Below, piece after piece: positions 1-9,176 of a stretch of 64,000 nt of DNA (position 1 is the first letter of the stretch; each line of letters starts with the position of its first letter). The stretch is taken from assembly GCA_033856255.1 (NCBI GenBank), contig JAWVFH010000048.1, positions 1-64,000 on the forward strand, written 5' to 3'. The stretch is from WHSW01 sp033856255 (GTDB lineage Bacteria; Actinomycetota; Thermoleophilia; Solirubrobacterales; 70-9). The translations under genes were made by a program, and so were the position numbers. The notes below the pieces were generated by a model that searched no databases, was not told where the DNA came from, and was given only the letters and a program-made list of their open reading frames with translations.

Positions 1-244
1 GGCTGAGGAAGTTGGCGGCCTGCAGGCCCGGGGCGCCGAAGCCGAAGGCGACGGTGGAGATCATCATCGGAAACCAGCAGAGCTGCAGCGCGAAGAGGAA
101 CTGGCCGATGAACTCGCCCCCGTAGGGATAGGGGGGCCTGACCGTGGCCGTGATCGTTTTGCCGGTCAGGATCATCATGTTCCCGACCTGCTCGAACAGG
201 CTCTTGGCGGGCAGGAATGCCCTGTCAGCGACTGATCTGACCAT
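1..244 (-). CDS. MlaE/YrbE-family ABC transporter permease, N-terminal part (truncated by window edge)
   Basis: Only the first 81 codons are inside the window. The N-terminus (MVRSVADRAF, then FEQVGNMMILTGKTI, PYPYGGEFIGQ, FPMMISTVAFGFGAPGLQAANFL) follows the YrbE/MlaE pattern: an amphipathic start, a short loop resembling the conserved REFIxQ segment, then a hydrophobic helix and a GxxGxQ turn. This family forms the membrane channel of lipid transporters that work with Mce-type substrate-binding proteins. The ATG at 244 is supported by a strong ribosome-binding site (GGAGGAG at 254-248, five bases away). It is divergent from the lipoprotein gene that follows. Family call is from the N-terminal third only. 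Confidence 0.72.
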   Translation of the reverse strand, partial: MVRSVADRAFLPAKSLFEQVGNMMILTGKTITATVRPPYPYGGEFIGQFLFALQLCWFPMMISTVAFGFGAPGLQAANFLS

Positions 245-388
245 TGTCTCCTCCGGCAGGCGGCACCGATCCGCTGCCAGCGCGACAACAATATTCGATG
301 GGCAGCCCGTCCGCCACCCCCAACCGTCGGTCCCCGTCCGGGGCCGTCTGGCTGGTCAGCCGAAATCGGAGGCGGCGGGCGAGATCGC

Positions 389-1120
389 GTGCGGTGGTAT
401 GTTCCCGGCGCTTTGGGGGAGAGGACCGCCAAAAGCGCCCGTCGGCCTACCGACCCCCGAGGTTGGCTGACTCGCGCGAGCATTTTCAGCCTCTTCGCGG
501 CGCTCTCCGTGATCGTCTCGGCCTGCGGTAACGACAAGCCGCGCCAGGACGCAGACGAGCCGTCGGGCAACTTCCCGGTGTCCGTCAACGCGGCCAAGTT
601 CCCGACCGACCAGCGGCTGGCCGAGACCAGCGACCTGCGGCTCGAGATCGAGAACACCGGCAACGAGCAGGTCCCCGACCTCGCGGTGACGATCTACACC
701 GGGGACGAGAAGGGCGGCGGCTCGTTCGCGACGCGCTCCGACCAGACGGGGCTCGCCGATCCGAACCGGCCGGTCTGGATCCTCGAGAGCGGCTTCCCGA
801 AGCTGCTGACGAGCGCCGACGAGAGCGTCAAGGACATCGACGCCGCGCCGTCGGCCGGCGCCGACGTGGCGCAGACCGACACCTTCGCCTTCGGGCCGCT
901 CGACGCCGGTGAGAGCAAGGACATCGTCTGGCGCGTGACCCCGGTCGAGGCCGGCACCTACACCATCCATTACGAGCTTGCCGCCGGGCTCAACGGCAAG
1001 GCCAAGGCGGTCACCGAGGACGGCAGCCCGGTGACCGGCGAGTTCGTGGTCACGATCACCTCGAAGCCGGCGACCGCGACCGTCGGCGACAACGGCCAGG
1101 TCGAGATCCAGAATCCCTAG
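389..1120 (+). CDS. Putative secreted lipoprotein, unknown function
   Basis: A 243-residue protein with a positively charged N-region, a hydrophobic stretch (SIFSLFAALSVIV) and a lipobox SAC at the end of it, so it should be lipid-anchored on the outer face of the membrane. The mature part has beta-rich segments of the kind found in CARDB or DUF11 domains (LRLEIENTGNEQVPDLAVTI near residue 90; a second strand-rich half ending VTITSKP), typical of adhesion or assembly modules. The GTG at 389 is the furthest upstream start; a TTG at 413 is equally likely because a TATGTT -10-like box sits at 398-403. It ends four bases before the dehydrogenase gene and probably shares its transcript. No family was recognised with confidence. 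Confidence 0.7.
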   Translation: MRWYVPGALGERTAKSARRPTDPRGWLTRASIFSLFAALSVIVSACGNDKPRQDADEPSGNFPVSVNAAKFPTDQRLAETSDLRLEIENTGNEQVPDLAVTIYTGDEKGGGSFATRSDQTGLADPNRPVWILESGFPKLLTSADESVKDIDAAPSAGADVAQTDTFAFGPLDAGESKDIVWRVTPVEAGTYTIHYELAAGLNGKAKAVTEDGSPVTGEFVVTITSKPATATVGDNGQVEIQNP

Positions 1121-1124
1121 CGAG

Positions 1125-2282
1125 TTGCGGCGTCTTGCTGGATCGGCGATGGCCCTCTGGCTCGCCGCGGCGGCGATCGGATGCGGGGGCGGCGGAGACG
1201 TAACCACGATCGGGACCGGCGAGACGACGGCGACCGGCGAGCCGCCGGCGGTCGGTGACGGGACCGGCGGCGTGCGGTTGGAGAAGCTCGGCGAGTTCGA
1301 TCAGCCCGTCTACGTCACCGAGGCGCCCGGGGACGACCACCTGTACGTGGTCGAGCAGTGCGGGCGGATCGAGCGACTGCCGGTCGACGGCGGCGAGCCC
1401 TCGGTCTTCCTCGACATCGGCGACCTGATCACCTGCGGCGGCGAGCAGGGCCTGCTCTCGGTCGCGTTCGCGCCGGACTACGGCCGCTCGGGGTTGTTCT
1501 ACGTCAACTACACCGACGCCGACGGCAACTCGCGCACGGTCGAGTACTCCCGCGACGGCGCCGACCCCTCGCGGGCCGACCCCGCGAGCGCCCGCGAGCT
1601 GCTGCTGATCGAGGACTTCGCCCCCAACCACAATGGAGGCCTGTTGCAGTTCGGGCCCGACGGCCGGCTCTACCTCGGGATGGGGGACGGCGGCGGCGCC
1701 GGTGATCCCGAGCGGACCGCGCAGGACCTCGGTGTCCCGCTCGGCAAGCTGCTGCGCGTCGACCTCGAGAGCCCGGGCGATTACGAGGTCGCGGCGCTCG
1801 GGCTGCGCAACCCCTGGCGCTACTCCTTCGACCGGCGGACCGGCGACCTGTGGATCGGCGACGTCGGCCAGGACACGCTGGAGGAGATCGACGGGATCAC
1901 CACGAGGACGCTGGACGCGGCGCGGCCGCCGAACTTCGGCTGGTCGGCGTTCGAGGGCACCGACCGCTTCAACGACGACCAGGACGCCCCCGGCGCGATC
2001 CCGCCGGTCTACGAGTACGGGCGCGACCGCGGCTGCTCGGTGACCGGCGGCTACGTCGTCCGCGACCCGGCGCTGCGTTCGCTCTACGGCCGCTACCTCT
2101 ACGGCGACTTCTGCGAGGGGGAGCTGCACAGCTTCACCGCCGTGCCGGGGCGGCCCGCGCGAGACGACCGCGACCTAGGTCTGCGCGTCGAGCAGCTGAG
2201 CTCGTTCGGCGAGGACTCGGCGGGGCGCCTGTACGCGGTCTCACTCGCCGGCCCCGTCTACCGGCTGGTCGCCGACGGTTAA
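1125..2282 (+). CDS. PQQ-dependent sugar dehydrogenase (glucose/sorbosone dehydrogenase family), lipoprotein
   Basis: 385 residues with a lipobox (AIGC) after a short hydrophobic N-terminus, then a six-bladed beta-propeller of the GSDH/YliI type. Conserved blocks are visible in order: FAPNHNGG with the catalytic-type His, LQFGPDGRLYLGMGDGGGAGDP, ALGLRNPWRYSFD, WIGDVGQDTLEEID and NFGWSAFEGTDRF. Members oxidise aldose sugars periplasmically with PQQ or act on unknown sugars. The TTG at 1125 gives an Arg-containing signal N-region; ATG at 1149 is possible. The next gene is a paralogue of equal length, 9 bases away, so this is a tandem duplication. Substrate cannot be told from sequence. Confidence 0.88.
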   Translation: MRRLAGSAMALWLAAAAIGCGGGGDVTTIGTGETTATGEPPAVGDGTGGVRLEKLGEFDQPVYVTEAPGDDHLYVVEQCGRIERLPVDGGEPSVFLDIGDLITCGGEQGLLSVAFAPDYGRSGLFYVNYTDADGNSRTVEYSRDGADPSRADPASARELLLIEDFAPNHNGGLLQFGPDGRLYLGMGDGGGAGDPERTAQDLGVPLGKLLRVDLESPGDYEVAALGLRNPWRYSFDRRTGDLWIGDVGQDTLEEIDGITTRTLDAARPPNFGWSAFEGTDRFNDDQDAPGAIPPVYEYGRDRGCSVTGGYVVRDPALRSLYGRYLYGDFCEGELHSFTAVPGRPARDDRDLGLRVEQLSSFGEDSAGRLYAVSLAGPVYRLVADG

Positions 2283-2291
2283 CCTGAGGGC

Positions 2292-3449
2292 ATGGCGCGC
2301 AGCTCGGGCAGGGGGCTTGGCGTCGCGGGGCTCGCCGCGATCGGGCTGACACTCGCGATCGCCTCGGCGGGCGGCGATTCAGCCGCCGCCAGGGGCGGAT
2401 CCCTGAAGCTCTCGCGGATCGGCGGCTTCGAGGCGCCGGTCTACGTCGACAACGCGCCCGGGGCGCCGAAGCTGCTGTTCGTGGTCGAGCAGCCCGGGAC
2501 GATCCGGGTGCTGCGCAACGGCAAGACGCTGAAGCGCGACTTCCTCGACATCCGCGACCGGGTCCTCTACGGCGGCGAGCAGGGGCTGCTCTCGGTCGCC
2601 TTCGATCCCGGCTACGCGCACAACCGCCGCTTCTACGTCTACTACGTCAACCAGGGCGGCAATATCGAGGTCGACGGCTTCCGCCAGCAGCGCGGCAGCG
2701 CCACGCGGGCCGCGGCCGGTTCGCGCGAGGAGGTGATCGAGATCCCGCATCCGGTGAACGAGAACCACAACGGCGGTCAGCTGCAGTTCGGGCCCGACGG
2801 CTACCTCTACCTCGCGACCGGCGACGGCGGCAGCGGCGGCGATCCGCCCGGCAACGCCCAGAACCCCGACGTCCTGCTCGGCAAGCTGCTGCGAATCGAC
2901 CCGCGCAAGAAGGGCGGCTACTCGGTGCCGCGCTCCAACCCGTTCGTCCACCGCAGCGGCAAGGACGAGATCTACGCGCTCGGCCTGCGCAATCCCTACC
3001 GCTTTTCGTTCGACTCGAAGACGAAGGACATCTGGATCGGCGACGTCGGCCAGGACGAGTGGGAGGAGATCGACCACGTCAGCGCCGGCGAGCTCCGCGG
3101 CGCCAACTTCGGCTGGGATCGCTTCGAGGGCGATCACGTCTTCGAGGGCAACGGAGAGACGCCCTCGCACTACCAACCGCCGGTGCTCGAGCTCTCCCAC
3201 GACGATGGCTACTGCGCGGTGATCGGCGGTTACGTCGTCCGCGACGACTCGGTGCCGGCACTCGACGGCCGCTACGTCTACTCCGACAACTGCAACGGCA
3301 CGCTGCGCTCGTTCGACCCGTCAAGTCCTGGGAACAGCGACGGCTCGATCGGGCTCGACGTCGGCTCGCCGAGTTCGTTCGGGCTCGACGCGAAGGGCCG
3401 GATCTACGTCGCCTCGCTCGACGGGAGCGTGTACCGGATCGCTCAGTAA
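2292..3449 (+). CDS. PQQ-dependent sugar dehydrogenase, second copy (secreted)
   Basis: 385 residues, paralogue of the preceding gene, with a Sec-type signal peptide ending near SAAARG and no lipobox Cys, so it is probably released rather than lipid-anchored. The propeller blocks repeat: NENHNGGQLQFGPDGYLYLATGDGG, ALGLRNPYRFSFD, WIGDVGQDEWEEIDHV, GANFGWDRFEGDHVFEG and a final GSVYRIAQ strand. The protein is clearly diverged from its neighbour, which argues for an old duplication rather than a recent one. It lies in a likely operon with the two upstream genes; the aldehyde dehydrogenase 61 bases downstream may be separately expressed. Confidence 0.88.
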   Translation: MARSSGRGLGVAGLAAIGLTLAIASAGGDSAAARGGSLKLSRIGGFEAPVYVDNAPGAPKLLFVVEQPGTIRVLRNGKTLKRDFLDIRDRVLYGGEQGLLSVAFDPGYAHNRRFYVYYVNQGGNIEVDGFRQQRGSATRAAAGSREEVIEIPHPVNENHNGGQLQFGPDGYLYLATGDGGSGGDPPGNAQNPDVLLGKLLRIDPRKKGGYSVPRSNPFVHRSGKDEIYALGLRNPYRFSFDSKTKDIWIGDVGQDEWEEIDHVSAGELRGANFGWDRFEGDHVFEGNGETPSHYQPPVLELSHDDGYCAVIGGYVVRDDSVPALDGRYVYSDNCNGTLRSFDPSSPGNSDGSIGLDVGSPSSFGLDAKGRIYVASLDGSVYRIAQ

Positions 3450-3510
3450 CGGTCGGAGTAGAGTCCGGTGGCGAAACCCACGCCCGGGCGACCGAGGAGG
3501 ACGAAAGAGG

Positions 3511-5088
3511 ATGGAGTCGGCGACGCAGCCGGAGACCAGCACGGCGGCAGCGGCCAACGGCGCCGCGGAGGCTGAGGCCAAGGCGACCGAGAGCTTCCCG
3601 GTCCACCGGCCGACCGACGGCTCGGTGATCGGCGAGGTGGCGATCGACTCGCCCGCCGACGTCGCCGCGGCCGTGGCGCGGGTGCGCTCGGCCCAGCCTG
3701 CCTGGGATGCGATCGGCTTCGCCGGCCGCCGGCGCTGGCTCGAGAACCTGCGCGACTGGGTACTCGCCAACCAGGACCGGATCGACGACATGATGCAGGA
3801 GGAGACCGGCAAGGTCCGCGCCGACGCCGCGCTCGAGGCCTTCTACATCCTCGACGCGATCAACTTCTGGTGCAGCCAGGGACCCGGGTTCCTGGCCGAC
3901 GAGACGATCTCGCCGCACAACCCGCTGCTGAAGGCAAAGCGCGCGAAGATCGTCTACCGGCCGTTCGGGGTCGTGGGCATGATCAGCCCCTGGAACTTCC
4001 CCGTCATCCTCTCGCTCGGCGACGCGATCCCGGCCCTGCTGGCCGGCAACGCCGTCGTGATCAAGCCCTCCGAGATCACGCCGCTGACCCTGGTCGAGCT
4101 GGTCCGCGCCTGGCGCGAGGACGTCGGCGCGCCCGACGTGCTCGCGGTCGTCAACGGCATGGGCGAGACCGGCGGCGCCCTGATCGACGAGTGCGACTAC
4201 ATGCAGTTCACGGGCTCGGAGAAGACCGGCAAGATCGTGATGAAGCGCGCCGCCGAGACCCTGACCCCGGTCAGCCTCGAGCTCGGTGGCAAGGATCCGA
4301 TGATCGTCACCCGCGACGCCGACCTCGAGCGCGCGGTCAACGCGACCGCCTGGGGCGGGCTCCTGAACACGGGCCAGATCTGCATCTCGATCGAGCGCGT
4401 CTACGTCGAGGAGCCGATCTACGACGAGTTCGTCGCCAAGCTGCAGGAGAAGGTCGAGACCCTGCGCCAAGGCGCCGACGGCGACACCTACACGGCGGAG
4501 GTCGGCGCGATGACATCGCCGGCGCAGGTCGAGATCGTCTCCGACCAGGTCGAGGACGCCCGCGCCGCCGGCGCCCGCATCCTCACCGGCGGCAAGCGCA
4601 AGGACGGCCCCGGCGATTGGTACGAGCCGACCGTGATCGCCGACGTCGACCACTCGATGAAGGTGATGCGCGAGGAGACCTTCGGCCCCGTGATTCCGGT
4701 GATGAAGGTCCACGACGTCGAGGAGGCGATCGAGCTCGCCAACGACAGCACCTACGGACTCGGCTCCTCGGTCTTCGCCGGCGACGTCGACGAGGGCGAG
4801 CGGATCGCCCGCCGGATCGAGGCCGGGCACTGCAACGTCAACGACGTGCTCGTCAACTACAACATCCTCGGCCTGCCGATGGGCGGCTGGAAGAGCTCCG
4901 GGATCGGGGTCCGCCACGGCGCCCAGGGGATCCGCCGCTTCTGCCACACCGAGGCGGTGACGAGTCCGCGCCTGCCGACCCAGAAGTCTGAGCCGGTCTG
5001 GTTCCCCTACTCGGCCCGCAAGCGCGGCTTCGTCCGGCGGCTCTACCGCTTCCTCAACGCGCGCGGCCTGCGCAACCGACTCCGCTGA
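3511..5088 (+). CDS. NAD(P)-dependent aldehyde dehydrogenase, succinate-semialdehyde dehydrogenase type
   Basis: 525 residues of the ALDH superfamily. Seen are the cofactor and active-site blocks GMISPWNFPVIL, AGNAVVIKPSEITPL, FTGSEKTGKIV, the general-base region LELGGKDPMIV, the catalytic Cys in TGQICIS, and EETFGPVIPVM. A C-terminal tail rich in Arg and aromatic residues (PYSARKRGFVRRLYRFLN) extends past the domain and is common in actinobacterial members. The ATG at 3511 is preceded by GAGGACGAAAGAGG, containing a purine-rich ribosome-binding site. Its stop overlaps the CTG start of the thioesterase gene (CTGA, 5085-5088), so the two are likely coupled. Exact aldehyde substrate is not decided by sequence. 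Confidence 0.88.
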   Translation: MESATQPETSTAAAANGAAEAEAKATESFPVHRPTDGSVIGEVAIDSPADVAAAVARVRSAQPAWDAIGFAGRRRWLENLRDWVLANQDRIDDMMQEETGKVRADAALEAFYILDAINFWCSQGPGFLADETISPHNPLLKAKRAKIVYRPFGVVGMISPWNFPVILSLGDAIPALLAGNAVVIKPSEITPLTLVELVRAWREDVGAPDVLAVVNGMGETGGALIDECDYMQFTGSEKTGKIVMKRAAETLTPVSLELGGKDPMIVTRDADLERAVNATAWGGLLNTGQICISIERVYVEEPIYDEFVAKLQEKVETLRQGADGDTYTAEVGAMTSPAQVEIVSDQVEDARAAGARILTGGKRKDGPGDWYEPTVIADVDHSMKVMREETFGPVIPVMKVHDVEEAIELANDSTYGLGSSVFAGDVDEGERIARRIEAGHCNVNDVLVNYNILGLPMGGWKSSGIGVRHGAQGIRRFCHTEAVTSPRLPTQKSEPVWFPYSARKRGFVRRLYRFLNARGLRNRLR

Positions 5089-5516
5089 CCGAGGAATACG
5101 GCGGCATCGACGGGCTCACCCGCTGGCTCGGGCTGCGCTGGGAGTCCGCCAACCGGGTGCGCCTGACCGTGCGCCCCGAGCTGATCAACCCGGCCGGCCT
5201 GCTCTCCGGCCCGGTCGCCTACGCGATGGTCGACTACTCGATGGGCTCGGCGCTGTGGGTGGAGCGGCAGAGTGGGGAGCGGATCGCGACGATCGGGATC
5301 TCGATCAACTACCTGCGCACGGCGCGGGCCGGCGACGTGATCTGCGAGTCGGTCCTCGACCGCCGCAACGACCGCGTCGCCGTCCTGCGCTCAGAGGTCA
5401 CCGACGAGGGCGGCCGCCTGCTGGCGACCGCGATCGGCAGCTTCTCGATTTTCCCGAAGGAGCGGCTCGGCTCCCACGACCAGGGCCCGGCGGCGCCGGA
5501 GCGGATCGCCGACTAG
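5085..5516 (+). CDS. PaaI-type hotdog-fold thioesterase
   Basis: A hotdog thioesterase of about 143 residues. The conserved helix-lid sequence NPAGLLSGPVAYAMVDYSMGSALW corresponds to the HGG/D motif region of acyl-CoA thioesterases, here SGP followed by Asp in MVDYSMG, and the later strand ITISINYLRTARAGDV matches the family. The frame is open and domain-like (GGIDGLTRWLGLRWESANRVRL) upstream of the first GTG at 5157, and the only start that would include it is CTG at 5085, whose bases overlap the preceding TGA as CTGA. The same NTGA overlap occurs at many junctions here, so I place the start there. If CTG is not used, the protein begins at 5157 and lacks its first strand and helix. Confidence 0.75.
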   Translation: MTEEYGGIDGLTRWLGLRWESANRVRLTVRPELINPAGLLSGPVAYAMVDYSMGSALWVERQSGERIATIGISINYLRTARAGDVICESVLDRRNDRVAVLRSEVTDEGGRLLATAIGSFSIFPKERLGSHDQGPAAPERIAD

Positions 5517-5533
5517 CGGGAGCGGCTTCCGGT

Positions 5534-5572
5534 TTGGCGACTTTCGGGTCTATACGACCCAGAAGTCGCCAA
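5534..5572. terminator. Hairpin between convergent genes, likely bidirectional terminator
   Basis: TTGGCGACTT (5534-5543) and GGGTC (5546-5550) pair with GACCC (5556-5560) and AAGTCGCCAA (5563-5572), with a 2x2 mismatch and a 5-base loop TATAC. It fills the gap between the convergent thioesterase and metH genes and would act on both strands. No long T-run follows, as is usual in high-GC actinobacteria. Confidence 0.65.
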
Positions 5573-5577
5573 TTCGA

Positions 5578-8500
5578 CTAAGCCGTCGCCGCGTCCATCG
5601 AGGGCTCGTCGGTCTCGGCCTCGATCGTGCCGTCGCCCTCGGGGTCGTCGTCCGGGGGCAGCTCTCCCCCGCGCTCGGTGCCGGCGATCAGCTCGTCGCT
5701 CTTCTTCTCCGCCGGGACGAAGCCCGACTTCATCCCGAAGTAGACCGCCTGCGGGTGGTGGGCGATGATCGCCGCCGTCGACTGCTCGGGCTCGAGCGCG
5801 TAGCCGCCGGAGAGCGAGATCCCGATCTCGCCGAAGCCGAGCAGCCGGTCGATCTTGACGTGCTCGTCCTGGTCGGGGCAGGCGGGATAGCCCCAGGAGT
5901 AGCGCCGCCCCTGATCGAGCTCGATCCCGAGCCCGCGGCGAGCCTCGGCGTGCAGCCACTCGGCGATCCCCTCGGCCGCCTGCACGCCGAGCCCGTGGAC
6001 GAAGAGCTGCTCGGCGAACTCGCCGTCGGTTTCGAGCTGGTTGATCCGCTCGGTCACCTCGGAGCCCACGGTCACCGCCTGCAGCGCGACCACATCCCTC
6101 TCACCACTCTCGATCGGCCGGTAGAAGTCGGCGAGGCAGATGCGGTCGTGGCGCGGCTGGCGCGGGAAGACCAGCCGCTCGATCTCGCGGTCGTGGTCGT
6201 CGGGATCGAAGATCACCAGCTCGTTGCCGTCTGAGTTGCAGGGGTAGTAGCCGAGCTTCGCCCGGGGCCGCAGGTAGTCCTGCTCGCGCCACATCCGTTC
6301 GAGCTTCGGGGCGAAGCCCTCGTCGCCGTCGTAGCCCTCGACGATCCGCCGCCAGGCCTCGCCCTTGTTGCCGCGGCCGCCCCAGTGGAGCTTGAACAGC
6401 ACGTGGCGGTCGAGGTAGGGATAGACGTCGTCGAGGTCGATCTCGATCTCGCGCACCCCCCAGAACGGCGGCTGCGGAATCGGGTTGTCCGTGGCGGCCG
6501 ACGAGCGCACCGAGTCGTCGGTGACCGGCGGTCCGGTGTCTTCCTCGACCGGGCGGTTTCGCAGCTCCTCGGCCTCGTCGCGGATCTTCGCGACCAGCGA
6601 CTCGCGCGCCGCCTCGTCGATCAGGGCATCGACCGTGTCCAGGCCGGCGAAGGCGTCCTTGCAGTAGAAGACCCCGGGCTCGTAGACCTCGTCGGACTCC
6701 TTGCCCAGCGGGTAGAGGACCCGGCGGCCGAAGTCGCGGTTGATCGCCGCGCCGCCGATCAGAACAGGAAATTCCAGTCCGCGTTGGTGGAGCTCGCCGA
6801 TGCACAGCGGCATCTGCTTCGAGGTCGAGACGAGCAGCGCCGAGAGCCCGATCGCGTCGGCCTTCTCCTCGATCGCGGCGCTGATGATCGTCTCCACCGG
6901 CACCTGCTTGCCGAGGTCGACCACGGTGTAGCCGTTGTTGGTGAGGATCGTGTTGACCAGCGACTTGCCGATGTCGTGGACGTCGCCGAACACGGTCGCG
7001 ATCACGACCTTGCCCTTCGTATGGCCCTCGATCCGGTCGAGGTAGTTCTCGAGCTGGGCGACCGCGCGCTTCATCACCTCGGCCGACTGCAGGACGAAGG
7101 GCAGGATCAGCTCGCCGGCGCCGAACTTGTCGCCGACCTCCTTCATCGCCGGCAGCAGGACGGTGTTGAGCGTCGGCACGGCGCCGATCTTCTCCACCGA
7201 AGCGTCGATCCACTCCTCGACCCCGTCCTTCTTGCGGCGCAGGATGTGCCAGTGAAGGGCCTCCTCCGGCTCCATCCCCTCGGTCGGGTTCTCGACCTCC
7301 GCCTCGGCCTCCTCGCCCTTCGACTCGAAGTGCTCGATGAACCGCTCGAGCGCGTCCTCGCGCCGGTTGTAGACGAGGTCGTCGGCGAGCTCGCGCTCGT
7401 TTTCGGGGATCTCGCCGTAGGGCGTGATGTGGTTCGGGTTGACCATCGCCAGGTCGAGGCCGGCCTCGACGCAGTGGTGGAGGAAGACCGAGTTGAGCAC
7501 CGCGCGCGCCGGCTGACCGACGCCGAAGGAGACGTTGGAGACGCCGAGCGATGTCTTCACGTCGGGGATCTCGGCCTTGATCCGGCGGATGCCCTCGATC
7601 GTCTCCACCGCCGACGGCTTCCACTCGTCGTCGCCGGTGGTCAGCGTGAAGGTGAGCGCGTCGAAGATCAGCAGCGCCGGGTCGAGCCCGTGCTCGCCGC
7701 AGGCCAGCTCCTTGATCCGCTGGGCGATCTCGACCTTGCGCTCGGCCGTCTTCGCCATCCCGACCTCGTCGATCGTCAGCGCGATCAGCGCCGCGCCGTG
7801 GGCGCGCGCGAGCGGCGCCACGGTGTCGAGCTTGTCGCGCCCGGCCTCGAGGTTGACCGAGTTGACGATCGCCCGCCCCGGGGTCCGCTCGAGCGCCGCC
7901 TGGATCACCGCCGGCTCGGTCGAGTCGATCTGCAGTGGCGCCGGCTGGGTCAGCGAGACCCGCTTCGCCACCTCCGCCATCTGCTCGTCCTCGTCCTGGC
8001 GCTCGGTCAGCGCGACGCAGAGGTCGAGCACGTGGGCGCCGCCGTTGACCTGATCCTCGGCAACCTGGACGAGGCCGTCGTAGTCGCCGGCCAGCAACAG
8101 CTCCTTCGCCTTACGTGAGCCCTGCGAGTTCACGCGCTCGCCGACCAGGGTCGGGCGCGGCTCCTGCACCAGCGCGGTCGAGGTCATCATGCTCGAGACC
8201 TCCGGCGGGCCGGGCTCGGGGCGCTGCTTGGGCACCCTTCCGGAGACCCGCTCGGCGAGCGCGCGGATGTGCTCGGGGGTGGTCCCGCAGCAGCCGCCGA
8301 CGATCGAGACGTCGAAGCGCTCGACGAACTCGCCGAGCACGTTCGAGATCTGCTCGGGGGTCTCGGGGAAGATCGTCTCGCCATCGGGCCCCTGCAGCGG
8401 CAGGCCGGCGTTGGGGATGCAATGCACGGGCAGCGGCGAGTACTCGCCGAGGAAGCGGATCGCGTCGCGCATGTCCTCGGGCCCGGTCGAGCAGTTGAGG

Positions 8501-9171
8501 CCGATCACGTCGACCTCGAGCGCGGCCAGGGTCGTCAGCACCGCCTGGATGTCGGTGCCGAGCAGCATCTTGCCGCCCTGCGGCAGCAGCGATACCGAGG
8601 TCTGGATCGGCAGCGTGCGGCCGGCCTCCTTGAACGCCTCGCGAGCGCCGAAGACCGCCGCCTTGACCTCGAGGATGTCCTGCGCCGTCTCGATGATGAT
8701 CAAGTCGGCGCCGCCCGCGATCAGGCCCTTCGTCTGCTCAGCGAACACGTCGGCGAGCTCACGGAAGGTGATCCCGCCAAGGGTCGGGTCGTCGGAGGCG
8801 GGCAGGAAGCCGGTGGGCCCGATCGAGCCGGCGACGAAGCGCGACTCGCCGGCCGCCTTGCGGGCGATCTCGGCGGCCTTGGTGTTGATCTCGAGCGTGT
8901 GCTCGCCCAGACCCCACTCGTCGAGCTTGATCCGCGAGCCCTGGAAGGTGTCGGTCTCGAGCACCTGCGCGCCCGCCTCGAGCATCGAGGTATGGACGCC
9001 CTCGATCACGTCGGGGCGGTTGAGCACCAGGGCCTCGTGGCACTTGCCCTGAAGCCCGCCGTAGTCGGCCTGGGTGAGGTCGAACTGCTCCAGCGTCGCA
9101 CCCATGCCGCCGTCGAAGACGACCACGCGCTCGCGGGTAGCGGCTAGGAAGTCTCTCTGTTCAGCTGGCAG
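5578..9171 (-). CDS. metH: Cobalamin-dependent methionine synthase
   Basis: About 1197 residues, the full four-module length. Order: homocysteine methyltransferase barrel with FDGGMGATLEQF, zinc cysteines in GLNCSTG and GGCCGTTP; pterin-binding barrel (NSVNLEAG, DALTFTL); cobalamin cap and binding domain with the cobalt-ligand motif GDVHDIGKSLV; and the C-terminal AdoMet-dependent reactivation domain ending in YPACPDQDEH and YALEPEQSTAA. It transfers the methyl of methyltetrahydrofolate to homocysteine in the cytoplasm. ATG 9186 and GTG 9180 lie inside the ribosome-binding site, so the best start is CTG at 9171, five bases after GGAGGTGA. A SAM riboswitch directly precedes it, which fits feedback control by SAM. 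Confidence 0.95.
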   Translation of the reverse strand: MPAEQRDFLAATRERVVVFDGGMGATLEQFDLTQADYGGLQGKCHEALVLNRPDVIEGVHTSMLEAGAQVLETDTFQGSRIKLDEWGLGEHTLEINTKAAEIARKAAGESRFVAGSIGPTGFLPASDDPTLGGITFRELADVFAEQTKGLIAGGADLIIIETAQDILEVKAAVFGAREAFKEAGRTLPIQTSVSLLPQGGKMLLGTDIQAVLTTLAALEVDVIGLNCSTGPEDMRDAIRFLGEYSPLPVHCIPNAGLPLQGPDGETIFPETPEQISNVLGEFVERFDVSIVGGCCGTTPEHIRALAERVSGRVPKQRPEPGPPEVSSMMTSTALVQEPRPTLVGERVNSQGSRKAKELLLAGDYDGLVQVAEDQVNGGAHVLDLCVALTERQDEDEQMAEVAKRVSLTQPAPLQIDSTEPAVIQAALERTPGRAIVNSVNLEAGRDKLDTVAPLARAHGAALIALTIDEVGMAKTAERKVEIAQRIKELACGEHGLDPALLIFDALTFTLTTGDDEWKPSAVETIEGIRRIKAEIPDVKTSLGVSNVSFGVGQPARAVLNSVFLHHCVEAGLDLAMVNPNHITPYGEIPENERELADDLVYNRREDALERFIEHFESKGEEAEAEVENPTEGMEPEEALHWHILRRKKDGVEEWIDASVEKIGAVPTLNTVLLPAMKEVGDKFGAGELILPFVLQSAEVMKRAVAQLENYLDRIEGHTKGKVVIATVFGDVHDIGKSLVNTILTNNGYTVVDLGKQVPVETIISAAIEEKADAIGLSALLVSTSKQMPLCIGELHQRGLEFPVLIGGAAINRDFGRRVLYPLGKESDEVYEPGVFYCKDAFAGLDTVDALIDEAARESLVAKIRDEAEELRNRPVEEDTGPPVTDDSVRSSAATDNPIPQPPFWGVREIEIDLDDVYPYLDRHVLFKLHWGGRGNKGEAWRRIVEGYDGDEGFAPKLERMWREQDYLRPRAKLGYYPCNSDGNELVIFDPDDHDREIERLVFPRQPRHDRICLADFYRPIESGERDVVALQAVTVGSEVTERINQLETDGEFAEQLFVHGLGVQAAEGIAEWLHAEARRGLGIELDQGRRYSWGYPACPDQDEHVKIDRLLGFGEIGISLSGGYALEPEQSTAAIIAHHPQAVYFGMKSGFVPAEKKSDELIAGTERGGELPPDDDPEGDGTIEAETDEPSMDAATA

Positions 9172-9176
9172 TGTGC

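Noticed and set aside
3079..4947. 622-residue open frame opposite the aldehyde dehydrogenase
   Set aside because: High GC makes long antisense frames common. This one is rich in Arg, Ala and Asp, lacks domains, and the opposite strand has a clear ALDH.
6385..8118. 577-residue open frame opposite metH
   Set aside because: Composition (Leu, Val, Asp, Arg rich) and lack of any motif show it is the antisense shadow of methionine synthase.
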